A program made the translations under genes and the position numbers. This document shows, piece by piece, positions 33,455 to 64,000 of a DNA stretch of 64,000 nucleotides. The notes under the pieces are model-generated. The model did no database searches. It was not told the origin of the DNA and was given only the letters and a program-made list of their open reading frames with translations. The stretch is taken from positions 1,974,001-2,038,000 of the forward strand of contig OU015550.1 in the NCBI GenBank assembly GCA_907165065.1, written 5' to 3'. The first letter of the stretch is position 1. The number at the start of each line of letters is the position of its first letter. The stretch comes from Caprimulgus europaeus (lineage: Eukaryota > Chordata > Aves > Caprimulgiformes > Caprimulgidae).

Positions 33455-33785
33455 CCCAGGGGTGCTGCACCCACTCGGGACTGGGCACCCACTCAGGGCT
33501 GTGCACCCACTCGGGACTGGGCACCCACATGGGACTAGGCACCCACATGGGAGTGTGCACCCACCCGAGGCTGAGCACCCACCCGGTGTCGGACACCCAC
33601 GCAGAGCTGGGCACCCACTCAGGGCTGGGCACCCACTCAGGGCTGGGCACCCACATGGGACTATGCACCCACTCGGGACTGTGCACCCACTCGGAACTAT
33701 GCACCCACATGGGACTGTGCACCCACGCGGAGCTGGGCACCCACGCGAGGCTGCACACCCACCCAGAACCATGCACCCACGTGAC
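33455..33785 (+). repeat. 18-20 bp minisatellite (GGGCACCCACTCGGGACTG)
   Basis: About 17 units alternating GCACCCACTCGGGACTG and GCACCCACATGGGACTG. All three + frames look open because of the repeat. Confidence 0.9.
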
Positions 33786-33984
33786 GCCACGCACACACCC
33801 GCACCCCGCGATGTCCGTGGGCCCCTCTCCCTCTGCCTTCCCGGGCTCGGAGGCGAAAGCGGGGCAGGATCCGGCCCCGCACGTCCCTCCACGCGCCGGG
33901 CATCCGCTCCCCCCGTGCCCCCGCCCCAATGGCCGCCGCCCCCCTCCCGCTCCCGCCTTCCCCCCGTGTCATTTGACTTTTCTC

Positions 33985-34515
33985 TGTGATTTCTCCATTT
34001 TCTTGATTTTTTTTTTTCCCCTGATTTATTTTTTCCCGCCAATTTATTTCATTTTTTTCCTGATTTATTTTTCTTCCCTCCCATTTATCTCAATTTTTTT
34101 TCCCAATTTATTTTTTCTCCGCCAAATTATTTCAATTTTTTCCCCGATTTATTTTTTTCCCTGCCAAATTATTTCATTTTTTTCCCCTATTTATTTTTTT
34201 CCCTCTGATTCATTTCTTTTTCCCCAGATTTATTATTTTCCCGCGGATTTATTTCCCTTTTCTCCCCCAATTTATTATTTTCCCCGCCGATTAACTTCAA
34301 TTTTTTTTCTCGATTTATTTTTTCCCGACGATTTAATTCAACTTTTTCTCCCATTTTAAATTTTTTTCCCCAATTTAACATTTTTTCCCCATTTTAATTT
34401 TTTTCCCCCAATTTAACATTTTTCCCCAATTTTAATTTTTTTTTCCCCAATTTTACATTTTTCCCCATTTTAATTTTTTTCCCCGATTTTACCTTTTTTA
34501 CCCCCCTGAATAAAC
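33985..34515 (+). repeat. T/C-rich degenerate repeat tract upstream of the AHCYL1 promoter
   Basis: About 530 bases with very few G, built on elements such as GATTTATTTTTTTCCC, GCCAAATTATTTCA and CCCCAATTTAACATTTTT, about 30 bases apart. Strong strand asymmetry (pyrimidine on +). Confidence 0.85.
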
Positions 34516-34727
34516 ACAAATATTTTTCTCTAAAAACCTTTATTCTTCCACTTTACCCGTTACGATTTAATTCGGATTAATTCCGCCATCGCTTTCCCGG
34601 CTCCGGAGTTTCGGCTCCACCCCCCTCCCTCGCCTGTCCCCACCCTCCACCGCCAGGGGGCGCCGCGCCGCCGTTCCTCTTCCTCCCGGCGCCTCCTCGT
34701 GGCCTCATTTGCCCGGCGGGTGCGCGC

Positions 34728-34735
34728 TGACGTCA
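34728..34735 (+). promoter_or_regulatory. AHCYL1: CRE palindrome TGACGTCA (upstream copy)
   Basis: Perfect 8-base CREB/ATF site in a GCGC-rich promoter, about 250 bases before the AHCYL1 start codon. Confidence 0.7.
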
Positions 34736-34743
34736 GTACGCGC

Positions 34744-34751
34744 TGACGTCA
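34744..34751 (+). promoter_or_regulatory. AHCYL1: CRE palindrome TGACGTCA (downstream copy)
   Basis: Second perfect CRE, 16 bases start to start from the first. Both are preceded by GCGC, so the element is duplicated (CGCGCTGACGTCA, then GCGCTGACGTCA). Confidence 0.7.
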
Positions 34752-34877
34752 CGGCAGGGCCGCCCCTGGCGCCGTGCGCGGCGGCCGCAGTCACCGCCGC
34801 AGCGCGCGCGCAGCTGCCGGTACCGGATCCTCCGCTGCGGGCACCGGCCGGGCCCAGGCGGAGCCCAACCGGGATAA

Positions 34878-63915
<29,038 letters not shown>

Positions 63916-64000
63916 AGTATTAGGAAAAAAAACGAAGCCCTTTTGCTTGTGGGCAGTTTATTTGGAAGGAATTAACAATCCCTGGGGGAGGCCAAGAGTT

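Noticed and set aside
63916-64000. Start of a further gene after AHCYL1
   Set aside because: The last 85 bases show no exon, splice site or promoter I can support.

Overview
The window is vertebrate nuclear DNA, most likely from a bird. Two intron-containing genes lie head to tail on the + strand: CSF1 (macrophage colony-stimulating factor, coding 20496-27321) followed by AHCYL1 (IRBIT, an adenosylhomocysteinase-like regulator, coding 34980-61862). I recognised the pair from their translated exons, and this order is known for the avian CSF1 locus. The bird assignment also rests on several 5'-truncated CR1 LINE copies, short GC-rich introns and many minisatellites, as is typical of a microchromosome. 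I cannot name the species.

Layout. Positions 1-20340 are CSF1 upstream intergenic DNA with no gene I can support. It holds about ten tandem arrays (periods 10 to 146 bp), two CR1 copies and a run of AP-1/MARE-like motifs. Just before CSF1 there is a 0.8 kb GT-rich tract, then a CpG-dense CCGA-type array, then a TATA box at 20392. CSF1 has eight coding exons plus a likely 3'UTR-only ninth exon ending near an AATAAA at 29252. Positions 29280-34500 are intergenic: G-runs just past the CSF1 poly(A) site, two blocks of one 21-22 bp minisatellite around a unique island, an 18-20 bp array and a T/C-rich tract. The AHCYL1 CpG-rich promoter carries two perfect CRE palindromes. AHCYL1 has 17 coding exons with a 16.6 kb first intron. 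Its 3'UTR runs to about 63915. All five CR1 pieces inside AHCYL1 are antisense to it.

All exon boundaries have GT/AG ends and the phases join into continuous frames: 502 residues for CSF1 and 526 for AHCYL1. CSF1 encodes a membrane-anchored cytokine acting through CSF1R. AHCYL1 encodes an intracellular regulator of IP3 receptors and ion transporters. Nothing suggests they work together; they are simply neighbours.

The most unusual thing I found is a perfect 91-bp inverted copy, inside CSF1 intron 2, of the exon 6 acceptor and first 45 bases of exon 6. The two arms flank exons 3-5, so the transcript could fold into a long hairpin affecting exon 6 splicing or making a circular RNA.
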